DNA from: an uncultured Oscillospiraceae bacterium
GTDB taxonomy: Bacteria > Bacillota > Clostridia > Oscillospirales > Ruminococcaceae
Reading direction: 5' to 3'
DNA: 22,042 nt
Assembly: GCA_905212515.1 (NCBI GenBank)
Contig: CAJMEU010000034.1
Span: 1-22,042 of the forward strand
Shown: one piece after another, positions 1-8,158 of the stretch
Layout of the letters: each line of letters starts with the position of its first letter
Numbering within the stretch: position 1 is the stretch's first letter
Notes under the pieces: model-generated
Seen by the model: the letters and a program-made list of their open reading frames with translations, nothing else
Told to the model about the DNA's origin: nothing
The model's database searches: none
Made by a program: the position numbers and the translations under genes

Positions 1-75
1 GGCCTCCCGGATGGCGCGGCACAGCACGTCAAGGGCGATGGGCTCGTCGTCCACGGCCAATATCGTCATGCTCAC
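1..75 (-). CDS. Response regulator, N-terminal fragment (runs off the left edge)
   Basis: Only the first 25 codons are present. They read VSMTILAVDDEPIALDV and onwards, the start of a CheY-like receiver: a hydrophobic beta strand (TILAV) followed by the acidic DDE pocket that binds Mg2+ near the phosphoacceptor. The chosen start is GTG at 75, because GGGGAGG (complement of 84-90) lies 8 nt upstream; an in-frame ATG at 69 is the alternative. The reading frame overlaps the 3' end of the upstream sensor kinase by about 47 nt, so the two are co-transcribed and probably translationally coupled. The partner of a LytS/YehU-type kinase usually carries a LytTR or AraC-type output domain, but that part is outside the window, so the output is unknown. 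Confidence 0.85.
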   Translation of the reverse strand, partial: MSMTILAVDDEPIALDVLCRAIREA

Positions 76-1360
76 GCCGGCTGCCTCCCCTCTTTGGCAG
101 ATTGATCTCCACGGTGGTGCCCTTTCCGGGGACGCTCTTCACCGTCAGGCTTCCTCCGCATTGGCTTTCCAGGCGCGCCCGCACGTTTCCGATGCCCGGG
201 TGGCCGCGGCCGTCGCCGCGCTTTTCCGCCGGGTCAAAGCCCACGCCGTCGTCGGCCACCGTGACCTTCCAGCCGCCGTCCGTTTCCTCCGTGCAGATGC
301 GCACGGTCCCCCCTTCCCGGCGTTTTGTCACACCGTGGCGCACGGCGTTCTCCACCAGGGGCTGCAGCGTCAGCGTGGGGATCATAAAATCCGTGACCGG
401 CAGCGCATAGGCTACCTTCACCCGTTCGCCAAAGCGCAGCTGTTCCAGTTCCAAGTAATTCCGGCAATGGGCCAGCTCCTGGGAAAAAGGGATGGGCCCG
501 GGGGCTGTCAGGGAAGCCATATTGCCGCGCAGGAACGCCGAAAAGCTGTCCACGGCCTTTTCCGCCCGGCCTGGATCGGTCGCGCACAGGCCTTTGATGG
601 AGGTGAGCAAGTTGTAAAGGAAATGGGGCTGTATCTGGCTGAGCATGACCGCAATGCGCATCTCGGTCAGCTCCAGCTCCCGCTCCTTCATGCGCCGGGC
701 CTGTTCCACCTGAAGGAACAAAAAGATCACCAGAATGGAGAGGGTGACCGCCAGATTCAGCAGGGCCACGCCGTAGACGAAGATCTGGATGCCCATAGCC
801 AGGACGGGCAGCACGATGTAGGACCACAGGGCCGCTGAATCCTGCGGTTCGATCACTTTGCGGTATCGGACCAGCAGCCCGGCGTTCACGCACATGCCCA
901 ATATCCCGCCCACCTGGGAGAGCCAGAACCAGCCCTGCCGGTGGTAAACGTTTTGCGCGTCGATCACATAGAACATATGGTTCCATTGGGACAGGACGAC
1001 CAGCAGGAAGGAAAGCACGCACAGGCCCCGGATGAACCGCAGCGGGACCGTGGAAACGGGGGCGTGCCGGCCCAGGTAAGCGGTGAGGTAATGCGTAAAG
1101 CAGGCCAGCAGCACATAGCCCAGAGCAAACACCAGGAAATTGGCGATCCGCACGCCCCACCAGCTGACCGCGTCCAGCCGCCCTTTGAAAAGCCAGGCCG
1201 CCGCGTCGCACAGCAAAATCACGGCGTTGCAGACCAGCAGCCTTAAGAACAGCCGGTCCAGCAGATCCCGTCCGCCCGCAAGCAGGCAGATCGCCACGAT
1301 GAACGACAGCACGCAGCCGCACACCTCCAGGGAAACATTGACATATCCCACAACGCTCAT
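29..1360 (-). CDS. Sensor histidine kinase, LytS/YehU (HPK8-like) family
   Basis: The 443-residue protein begins with a membrane region of about six to seven hydrophobic helices (residues ~8-215). A short coiled linker (QVEQARRMKERELELTEMR) follows, then the His_kinase domain with the phosphoacceptor motif SQIQPHFLYNLL (His246). The ATPase domain shows the N-box LQPLVENAVRHGV (~332-344), the G1 box ADDGVGF (~369-375) and GIGNVRARL (~389-397). This is the architecture of kinases that autophosphorylate and signal to a LytTR/AraC-type regulator. It overlaps the following response regulator gene. The start ATG at 1360 has an AAGGTGAG-like ribosome binding site. The membrane part has no recognisable ligand pocket, so the stimulus is unknown. 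It is divergent from the c-di-GMP gene cluster and may regulate it, which is inference from position only. Confidence 0.93.
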   Translation of the reverse strand: MSVVGYVNVSLEVCGCVLSFIVAICLLAGGRDLLDRLFLRLLVCNAVILLCDAAAWLFKGRLDAVSWWGVRIANFLVFALGYVLLACFTHYLTAYLGRHAPVSTVPLRFIRGLCVLSFLLVVLSQWNHMFYVIDAQNVYHRQGWFWLSQVGGILGMCVNAGLLVRYRKVIEPQDSAALWSYIVLPVLAMGIQIFVYGVALLNLAVTLSILVIFLFLQVEQARRMKERELELTEMRIAVMLSQIQPHFLYNLLTSIKGLCATDPGRAEKAVDSFSAFLRGNMASLTAPGPIPFSQELAHCRNYLELEQLRFGERVKVAYALPVTDFMIPTLTLQPLVENAVRHGVTKRREGGTVRICTEETDGGWKVTVADDGVGFDPAEKRGDGRGHPGIGNVRARLESQCGGSLTVKSVPGKGTTVEINLPKRGGSRREHDDIGRGRRAHRP

Positions 1361-1385
1361 ACCCGCTCACCTTCTCTTGTCCTTC

Positions 1386-1391
1386 AGTATA
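1386..1391 (-). promoter_or_regulatory. Possible -10 box for the leftward kinase gene
   Basis: The minus strand reads TATACT here, 26 nt before the kinase ATG. No good -35 is visible at 16-18 nt spacing, so this is only a candidate. Confidence 0.35.
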
Positions 1392-1453
1392 GCATACATC
1401 GGGGCGGGATGGCGAGGCCGTTTTGCCTATTTTCCGCGTAAACCTCCTAGGTT

Positions 1454-1603
1454 GCCGGAAAAGGGGCGGTTGCTTAAACATGGACCGCCCACGGCCGGGC
1501 CTGTTTTCTTGGGGGCCGCCGCGTGGCCGGGGCCTGTTTTTCCGGCTGCCCCGCCGCCGCCCTTTGGGCGCGCCTGTGCCTTCCAGGCTTTTCTGCCTGG
1601 GAA
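1454..1603. other. Divergent intergenic region with inverted and direct repeats
   Basis: This is the inner part of a 364-nt gap between two divergent genes, with no convincing coding sequence. It holds an inverted repeat GGGCGGT (1464-1470) / ACCGCCC (1484-1490). It also has an imperfect direct repeat, GGCCGGGCCTGTTTT at 1493-1507 and GGCCGGGGCCTGTTTTT at 1525-1541, about 32 nt apart. A third element is the inverted repeat CCAGGC (1583-1588) / GCCTGG (1595-1600), just upstream of the rightward promoter. None has the U-tract expected of a terminator, so operator sites for one of the local regulators are possible but unproven. Confidence 0.45.
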
Positions 1604-1617
1604 AAAGAGTATCTTTG

Positions 1618-1646
1618 TTGATTTGCACCAGCAAAAATGTTATAAT
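1618..1646 (+). promoter_or_regulatory. Sigma-A-type promoter of the c-di-GMP operon
   Basis: TTGATT (1618-1623), a 17-nt spacer and a perfect TATAAT (1641-1646). The predicted start near 1653 leaves a leader of about 70 nt before the ATG at 1725. The surrounding sequence is clearly AT-richer than the flanks. Confidence 0.75.
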
Positions 1647-1724
1647 CAATTTGGCATTGGTTCCAAGAAAAGCTTATGAATTCCTTTTTACAATAAATGC
1701 GCCCAGGGAAAGGACGGTGTACGG

Positions 1725-3253
1725 ATGAAGAAAAAGCGTCGGGAGGGCAAGGGCAAAGGCTGGCAGATCTCCTTTTCGCCCATCCTGCGATACAGCGCGT
1801 TATTATGGTGGGCGGGGCCATCCTCGCCTGCGGACAAATGGAAGCCGACGCCGAGGCATCGCTGACCAGCGTACACGCGCAAATTTCCCAACGGATCAGT
1901 GAATCGGTCAACCTGCTGGAATCGCTGGCGGCTTTGCCGGAGTTTTACGACCCGGACATTCCCCCCATCGACAAGGTAAAGAAACTGGACCAGATGAGCC
2001 CCTATTTCGGGTACATGATGATCTGCTATGTGGATGCTGACATCACCGTCTACTCAGACGGCTCGGAGCCGGCCAGCCTTGCCAGCCGGGACTATATGCA
2101 GCGCCTGTATTCCACCGGGCAGCGCCAGGTGACCGACAGCTTTGCCGCGGGCGCGGACGGCGTGACGCTCAATTATACCGTGGCGGTCCCTCTGACCGAC
2201 AAGCAGGGCAATATCACCGGCTGCCTGTTCTGCGCCATCTACTTTGACGAGATGGTGCAGATTCTGGAGACCGCCGCGGATATCAACGGCTCTGAGGCCA
2301 TCATCGTCGGCTCTGAGGGGCAGATCATGTCCTCCACCGCCGGCCTGCCTTACGGCGACCCCATCATGAACGAACTGCGCAGCGCCCGGCTGTTCGGCGT
2401 TACGGCCGACCAGCTTGAAGAGCAGCTGCTTGCCAAGATCCCCGGCCATTACTGGAGCCTGCAGAACGGCAGCCTGTTTTACACCACTTACCAGCGGGTG
2501 GAAAACACCAGCTGGGATGTGCTGTGCACCGTCGATTTTGCCGCCGCCTTCGCGCAGATCTTCCCCAGCCTGGTGCTGGTAGGCTGCCTTACGATCCTGC
2601 TTTGCTTGGGCCTGATGGCGGTTTTGCAGCGGTACATCGCCCGCCAGATGCAGGTGGTGGATATGCTGGTCCATTCGGTGGGGGAACTGGAAAAGAAGAT
2701 CTACCAGGATGAGCGCCCGGAGGACAGGGATTTCAACGAGATCATCCGGCTGACCAGCACCGGCCTCTCCGACAGTTTGACCGGCGTGGTCACCCGCTCC
2801 GTCTTTCTCAACCAGGCGGCCGCACAGCTGAAAAAGTCCGACCCGGATAAGCTGGCCGCCCTGTGTTTTGTGGATATGGACAACTTGAAATACATCAACG
2901 ACACCCTGGGCCACAGCGGCGGGGATATCGCGCTTAAAAGCATCGGCTACATCCTGCGCGAATATGAAAAGAAATATGACGGCGTGGTGGGCCGCTACGG
3001 CGGGGACGAATTCGTGCTTCTGCTGACCGGACTGGAGGACGAGGCCGAGCTGCGCAGCGTGCTGGACGAATTGATCCTGCGCTTCCATTCGGACATCAGC
3101 TCGGCCGGGCAGCAGATCCCTGTCCAGTGCAGTGTGGGCGTATCGCTGTACCGCCCGGGGGCAGACCTGGAACAGCTGATCGCCGACGCGGACGAGGCGC
3201 TGTACTTTGTGAAGCAAAACGGAAAAGGTTATTACCAGATCCATCAGAATTGA
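1725..3253 (+). CDS. Membrane diguanylate cyclase (GGDEF) with Cache-like sensor; probable frameshift near 1800-1806
   Basis: The enzyme family makes c-di-GMP from two GTP. The best start is ATG 1725, preceded by AAAGGA and coding MKKKRREGKGKGWQISFSP, a basic head leading into a membrane helix. That frame stops near 1863. The rest of the protein is one frame away: the two join naturally at TTA-TTA / ATG-GTG around 1800-1806, as if one base were missing, giving about 509 residues. Translation from ATG 1805 alone would give 482 residues but has no visible ribosome binding site. After the first helix comes an extracytoplasmic sensor of about 240 residues (PDC/Cache-like), a second helix (~279-302, LVLVGCLTILLCLGLMAVL) and a GGDEF domain with intact GRYGGDEF (426-430 in the joined numbering). 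The position of the RxxD inhibitory site reads KYDG, so product inhibition may be absent. It is the first gene of an operon; the next gene starts 9 nt after its stop. Confidence 0.85.
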
Positions 3254-3262
3254 GGGAACCAT

Positions 3263-5965
3263 GTGAAAGCGCGGAACAAACGGCGGCTTCTCTCCTGCTC
3301 GATCGCCCTGCTGATCCTGGCTTTGGTGGCGGCGGCGGGCATGATGATCCGCCAGGCACTTATGGACATCCGCCAAAAAGAGGCGGGAAGCCTTCTGCAT
3401 TATTACAGCGAAAACATCATGCTGCAGCTGCAGGGAAGCCTGAACAAGGCGGAGGCGCTGGCGCAGATCGCCTTGGTCATGGGCGAGGACACCGCCTGGT
3501 TCGAAAGCGCCGCCGCGCCCTTGCTGGAAAAGGAAGAGGTGCATTATGTGGCCCTGATCCAGGGCGACACCATGGTCAGCGCGCTGCCGAAGGCCGAGTA
3601 CGGCCATTGGGCGGGCCGTGACTTACAGGATTTTTCTTACATATACACCATGGCCAAGGTGGTGAAGGAGCTGGTGGTGGAAGGGCCTGTTTTCCTGGAG
3701 GATGACGCCAGCCAGCGGCAGGTGTTCCTTTTTTTACAGCCGGTGGTGCGGGGCGGCGCTTATTTGGGCGAAGCCGTGGTGGCGCTGGACCGCGCGTACG
3801 TGCTGGAGCAGTTCGGCCTGGACGAACTTTCCGCCCAGGGCTACGACTATGAGCTGTGGCGCGTTGAACCGCAAAGCGGCGGAAAAGAGGTGGTGGCGGC
3901 TTCCCGCCCGGACGCCGACTTCTCTTACGCGGCCAAAACCACATTTTATCTGCCCACCCAGTGGAACCTCAGCATCCAGCCCACGGACGGATGGATGCCG
4001 GCGGAACAGCTGGCCGTGCTGGTTGCCGTCTGCATCCTGGCGGCCGCCCTCCTGCTGGGCCTGTTCTATTGTTCCCGCCGGCTGTTCGTTCAGCAGCGGA
4101 AGCTGGATCATGCGGCGCTGACCGACAGCCAAACCGGCCTGTGCAACCGCGCCGGTTTTATCGTAGCGCTGGATGAATGGCTGGGCGGCGCACAGCCCCT
4201 TGCACTGTTCTATTTTGTCTTTGCGGGGTATGACCAAATTTCGCAGCTGATCGCCCCTGAAGAGGAGGCCGCTTTCCTGCGAGGCATCCCGGGGCACCTG
4301 CAGGAATACATCCAAAGCCCCTTTTTGGCCGGGCGTCTGGGCGCGGGCAACTTTATCCTGGCCGTCCGCGAGGATATGAGCGGGCAGGAACTGGAGGATT
4401 TCGCCAAAGGCCTGTCCCTGGAGCTTCTTTTGAAGGTGCGCCTGAACGGCGAACGCCATTTTTTGACGGCGGGCTACCAGTATACGCGCTGCGAACAGGG
4501 CGCCGGGGCACGGGAAGCGCTGTCCGGGCTCATCAGCGCCTATTACGCCCGTTTGTCCCAGGAGTCTCCCGTGCAGATGATGACGGAGAAATGCCGCCGG
4601 CTGATCGAGGGGCGAAGCGACGTCGTCTTTGACGAATACACGGACCTGGACATGATGGAACTGTCCAAGGCCTTTAACCAGTATCGCAAACAGGTGGAAC
4701 AGCTGGCCTATTCAGACCCCATGTTCGGCGTGGGCAACCGCCCGAAATTTTTGCGGGACGTCAACATGCTTATCTCCTATGAAAAGAAGCGGCCGTTCAG
4801 CCTTTTCTGCGTGGACATCCGCGCGTTCAGCCAGTACAACGAGCTGTTCGGCTCTGAGACCGGCGACGCAATCCTGCATGAAATGCTGCGGCGCCTGTCG
4901 CGGCCTTTCGGCACCTATGTGTACCGCATCAACGGCGACGTCTTTTTGGGCGTCTCCCTCTCTGCGGAGGAGGCGGAACCCTTTGCCGCCCGGCTGCTGC
5001 AGATGCTCACCGTCCCGCTCACCGCCGGCAGCAACACGTTCAGCGTGCAGGTGCGCATCGCCGTATGCCGTTATCCTGCAAACGACGATTCCCCCACCGC
5101 GCTTTTGGGCCGCGTCCAATCGGCCCTGAACTACGCCAAGCAGGCCGGGCAGGAGATCGTGGTGTACAGCGACGCGCTGGACGAGATGATCCGCACCGAA
5201 GCGGATATCCTGCAGCGGCTCAAGTGCGCCATCCAGCAGCGGACGCTGGAGGTTTGGTATCAGCCGATGATGTACCTGGGAAGCGGACGTTTCACCGCGG
5301 CGGAGGCGTTGATTCGCCTGCCGGACGGCCGGGGCGGTTACTTCCCCGCCCAGCAGGTCATCTCTCTGGCCGAGCGCAACGGCCTTGTTGAGCGGCTTGG
5401 CGATTATGTGCTGGAGCAGGCGTGCCGCTTTATGCATGACCGCGGCCTGGGCCTGGGTTTGGCCCACATCGGCGTCAATCTCTCCGTGCAGCAGCTTTGG
5501 GTGGAGCAAAGCGCCGACCATCTGCTGGAGATCATCCGCGCCTGCGGCATCCCTCCGCAGTACGTCACGCTGGAGATCACGGAAAGCGTGCTGATCCAGT
5601 CCATTGAACAGGCCTCCGCCACCCTTGACCAGCTGCGGCAGGCGGGCGTCCGCATTGCCCTGGATGATTTCGGCGTGGGGTACAGCAGCCTGAATTACCT
5701 TTCCAACCTGCCGGTGGACGTGATCAAGATCGACCGTTCCCTGACCCGGCAGATCCTGACAAACAAAAAGCAGCGCACTTTGCTGCAATCCATTGTGAAC
5801 ATCGCGGACATCAACGCGCTGACGGTGGTGGCGGAAGGCGTTGAAACCGATGACGAGCAGCAGATGATCTCCGCCTCGGGCGTACAGTATATCCAGGGGT
5901 TCTATTACGCCCGGCCCATGCTGGAGGACGCCCTGCTGCACTTTTTGGCCGGGCACTCGGTCTGA
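3263..5965 (+). CDS. Membrane protein with two degenerate GGDEF domains and an EAL phosphodiesterase domain
   Basis: The 900-residue product has a first membrane helix (~6-28), an extracytoplasmic sensor, and a second helix (~250-272). A first GGDEF-like domain starts at ~285 (DSQTGLCNRAGF) but carries GAGNF in place of GGDEF. A second starts at ~482 (DPMFGVGNRPKF) and carries NGDVF. The EAL domain (~650-895) keeps the catalytic set: EALIRL (~680), GVNLSVQQL, LEITES, DDFGVGYSSL (~800), IKID and VAEGVET (~856). The likely role is therefore c-di-GMP hydrolysis to pGpG, with the degenerate GGDEF domains acting as GTP-binding or dimerising regulatory modules; that is inference. The start is GTG 3263, with GAGGGA just upstream; an ATG at 3261 is followed at once by TGA and is not used. 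It follows the cyclase by 9 nt, so maker and breaker are co-expressed. Confidence 0.93.
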   Translation: MKARNKRRLLSCSIALLILALVAAAGMMIRQALMDIRQKEAGSLLHYYSENIMLQLQGSLNKAEALAQIALVMGEDTAWFESAAAPLLEKEEVHYVALIQGDTMVSALPKAEYGHWAGRDLQDFSYIYTMAKVVKELVVEGPVFLEDDASQRQVFLFLQPVVRGGAYLGEAVVALDRAYVLEQFGLDELSAQGYDYELWRVEPQSGGKEVVAASRPDADFSYAAKTTFYLPTQWNLSIQPTDGWMPAEQLAVLVAVCILAAALLLGLFYCSRRLFVQQRKLDHAALTDSQTGLCNRAGFIVALDEWLGGAQPLALFYFVFAGYDQISQLIAPEEEAAFLRGIPGHLQEYIQSPFLAGRLGAGNFILAVREDMSGQELEDFAKGLSLELLLKVRLNGERHFLTAGYQYTRCEQGAGAREALSGLISAYYARLSQESPVQMMTEKCRRLIEGRSDVVFDEYTDLDMMELSKAFNQYRKQVEQLAYSDPMFGVGNRPKFLRDVNMLISYEKKRPFSLFCVDIRAFSQYNELFGSETGDAILHEMLRRLSRPFGTYVYRINGDVFLGVSLSAEEAEPFAARLLQMLTVPLTAGSNTFSVQVRIAVCRYPANDDSPTALLGRVQSALNYAKQAGQEIVVYSDALDEMIRTEADILQRLKCAIQQRTLEVWYQPMMYLGSGRFTAAEALIRLPDGRGGYFPAQQVISLAERNGLVERLGDYVLEQACRFMHDRGLGLGLAHIGVNLSVQQLWVEQSADHLLEIIRACGIPPQYVTLEITESVLIQSIEQASATLDQLRQAGVRIALDDFGVGYSSLNYLSNLPVDVIKIDRSLTRQILTNKKQRTLLQSIVNIADINALTVVAEGVETDDEQQMISASGVQYIQGFYYARPMLEDALLHFLAGHSV

Positions 5966-5973
5966 CACTGGCC

Positions 5974-5991
5974 CCGCCGCGCGGGCGGCGG
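5974..5991 (+). other. GC-rich hairpin between the EAL and hybrid-kinase genes
   Basis: CCGCCGC / GCGGCGG with a 4-nt GCGG loop sits in the 56-nt gap after the EAL gene. It has no U-tract, so it is not a normal terminator; it may set relative expression or mRNA stability within the operon. Confidence 0.4.
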
Positions 5992-6021
5992 CTGATCTTA
6001 CACCTGGGAAGAAGTGGAGAT

Positions 6022-8139
6022 ATGAAAAGTGCATCCAAAAAGAACGGCTTGAGATGGTGGACCATTTTCCTCATCCCGCTTGTTGTTTTCGTCACCCTGG
6101 GCGGCGGCTACTGGCTGTACCGCCAAAGCATCAGCCGGGCCGTCTACGACACCACCGTCTCTTTTATGGAACAGATCGCGGACCACGACCACTTGAACCT
6201 TATCTCGCAAATGGACAGCAAGTGGGAGTATTTGAATTCCTTGCTGAACCAGATCGAGGTCGCGCGGGAGAGCAGCATTGAATCGGTCGTCTACGATTTG
6301 GGCGTGACGGCCCGCTCCACTTCTTTTGAAAAGCTGTATCTCATCACGGCCGACGGCCTGACCTACAGCAGCTCTTATTTGGAGACCCCGCTGCAGGAGA
6401 TGCACTGGGGCGGCGTCTTTCGGCAGTCCCAGGGGAATTTTGTGGCGCGGTACGACCAGGACAACCGGGAACAATGGGGCGAATACCTAATCTATGGCAT
6501 CCATCTGGCAGAGCCTGCCGCCTGTGGGGACAAAGAGGTCCTAGGCGCTGTGGGCCTTGTGCCCATCTCCGAGATCGCCAGCCAGATGCGCCTGGAAAGC
6601 TTCGACGGCCGCGGGGTGGCGCTTCTTATGCAGCCCTCGGGGGAGATCGTTACCGCCAGCCAGCAGTACAGCAGCAGCGCCGTTACGCAAAATTTCCTCA
6701 CCTCGCTGACCGACGCCGACTTTAAAGGCGGCGGATCGCTGGAGGCCTGCCGGCAGGCCATCGCCCGCGGGGAGAGCCTTTTTACCGAATACTCGCTGGA
6801 GGGCGAGCGGTTTTACGCCCTGTTCCAGCCCATGGAACATCATGACGGCACCAACTGGTACCTGGTGCTCCGCGTTTCCGCGCAGGTCACGGCGGAGCAG
6901 GCCCAGGCGCTGGTGTATCGCTCTCTCCCCTTCTTTTTCGTCCTGGGCGTTTTGATCCTTGGCATCTCTTATTTCGTTTACCACAGCCTGAACGCTGCCC
7001 AGGTCGCCCGCGCGTCCGAACAGGCCAAATCGGCCTTCCTCGCCAATATGAGCCATGAGATCCGCACCCCGCTCAACGGCATTATGGGACTGCAATATTT
7101 GATGCGCCAAAATCTGGACCGTCCCGAAAAACTGGAAGAATATCTGCAAAAAGCCGAGGTGTCGGCGGATTTTTTAAAAAGCGTCATCACCGATGTGCTG
7201 GATATGTCCAAGATCGAAAGCGGACAGCTGGAGATTTACCGCGCGGAAATGGACTTGTCCGCCCTGGTGCGGGAGATCAAGGTGATCCTTGGCATCCAGG
7301 CGGAAGAAAAAGGCCTGACCTTTCGCCTGGACTGTGAGGGCCTGTGCCAGCCCTATGTGACAGGCGACGCGCTGCGCATCAAACAGGTGCTGACCAATTT
7401 GCTGGGCAACGCGCTGAAATTCACGCCCAAGGGCGGCGAGATCTCGCTGGCCGTCCGCCAAAGGGTGGAACACGGCGTGGCCGCCACCACCTTTATGATC
7501 CGGGACAACGGCTGCGGCATGAGCCCGGAGTTTTTGGCGCGGATCTGGGAGCCTTTCGAACAGGAGCAGCGGCTGGCGTCACAGAACGGCACCGGCCTGG
7601 GCACCACCCTGAGCAAGGTGCTGGTGGAAAAGATGCAGGGGAGCATCACAGTGGAAAGCCAGCGCGACAAGGGTACGCTGTTCACGGTCACACTTCCCCT
7701 CCCCGTGGCCCCGCCGCCCGCCCAGAGCGCCGCGCGGCAGGCTGTCTGTGTCCCGAAAGGCGCATGCCAAGGCAAGCGGATCCTGGCCGTTGAGGACAAC
7801 GAGATCAACCGCATGATCGTCGCCTCCATTCTGGAGGAGCAGGACTGCGAAGTGACAGAGGCCGCCGACGGGCTGCAGGCGGTGGAAGCGTTTGAAAGCC
7901 GCCCCGCTTTTTATTTCGATTTGATTTTGATGGATATCCAAATGCCCTTGCTGAACGGCTATGAAGCGACCCGTCGCATCCGCGCGCTGCCGCGGCCGGA
8001 CGCCGGGGCCGTGCCCATCATTGCCATGACGGCCAATGCCTTCCGTGAAGATGTGGACGCCGCGCTGGCCAGCGGCATGAGCGACGTGCTGACAAAGCCC
8101 CTGGATGTTGCCCTGTTGCTGGAAAAATCAAAAAATTAG
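6022..8139 (+). CDS. Hybrid sensor histidine kinase with C-terminal receiver domain
   Basis: The 705-residue product has a membrane helix (~12-34), an extracytoplasmic Cache-like sensor (~35-298), and a second helix (~300-325). The HisKA domain carries NMSHEIRTPLNGIMG with phospho-His345. The ATPase domain has the N-box NLLGNALKFT, DNGCGMS and GTGLGTTLSKVL. A receiver domain (~588-705) has VEDNEINR, phospho-Asp638 in ILMDIQMP and the conserved Lys in TKPL. Signal from the sensor would pass from His to the attached receiver; the usual next step is an Hpt protein or a direct interaction, and no Hpt domain is seen in the window. The start has only a weak ribosome binding site (GAAGAAGTGGAG close to the ATG). 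It lies in the same operon as the two c-di-GMP genes and 19 nt before the solute-binding protein gene, suggesting that the binding protein feeds its sensor domain. Confidence 0.93.
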   Translation: MKSASKKNGLRWWTIFLIPLVVFVTLGGGYWLYRQSISRAVYDTTVSFMEQIADHDHLNLISQMDSKWEYLNSLLNQIEVARESSIESVVYDLGVTARSTSFEKLYLITADGLTYSSSYLETPLQEMHWGGVFRQSQGNFVARYDQDNREQWGEYLIYGIHLAEPAACGDKEVLGAVGLVPISEIASQMRLESFDGRGVALLMQPSGEIVTASQQYSSSAVTQNFLTSLTDADFKGGGSLEACRQAIARGESLFTEYSLEGERFYALFQPMEHHDGTNWYLVLRVSAQVTAEQAQALVYRSLPFFFVLGVLILGISYFVYHSLNAAQVARASEQAKSAFLANMSHEIRTPLNGIMGLQYLMRQNLDRPEKLEEYLQKAEVSADFLKSVITDVLDMSKIESGQLEIYRAEMDLSALVREIKVILGIQAEEKGLTFRLDCEGLCQPYVTGDALRIKQVLTNLLGNALKFTPKGGEISLAVRQRVEHGVAATTFMIRDNGCGMSPEFLARIWEPFEQEQRLASQNGTGLGTTLSKVLVEKMQGSITVESQRDKGTLFTVTLPLPVAPPPAQSAARQAVCVPKGACQGKRILAVEDNEINRMIVASILEEQDCEVTEAADGLQAVEAFESRPAFYFDLILMDIQMPLLNGYEATRRIRALPRPDAGAVPIIAMTANAFREDVDAALASGMSDVLTKPLDVALLLEKSKN

Positions 8140-8158
8140 GAACACGTGAGGAACGGGT

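Noticed and set aside
1697..1724. ATG 1697 as the true start of the diguanylate cyclase
   Set aside because: The resulting N-terminus (MRPGKGRCTDEEKASGG) has no membrane or signal character and no ribosome binding site, whereas ATG 1725 has both in the other frame.
1797..1808. Programmed -1 frameshifting in the cyclase gene
   Set aside because: The junction GCG TTA TTA TGG has no X-XXY-YYZ slippery heptamer and no obvious stimulatory hairpin just downstream.
4712..6034. A 440-codon open frame on the minus strand opposite the EAL gene
   Set aside because: It is antisense to a fully recognisable GGDEF/EAL protein, has no domain of its own, and is an expected by-product of high-GC codon use.
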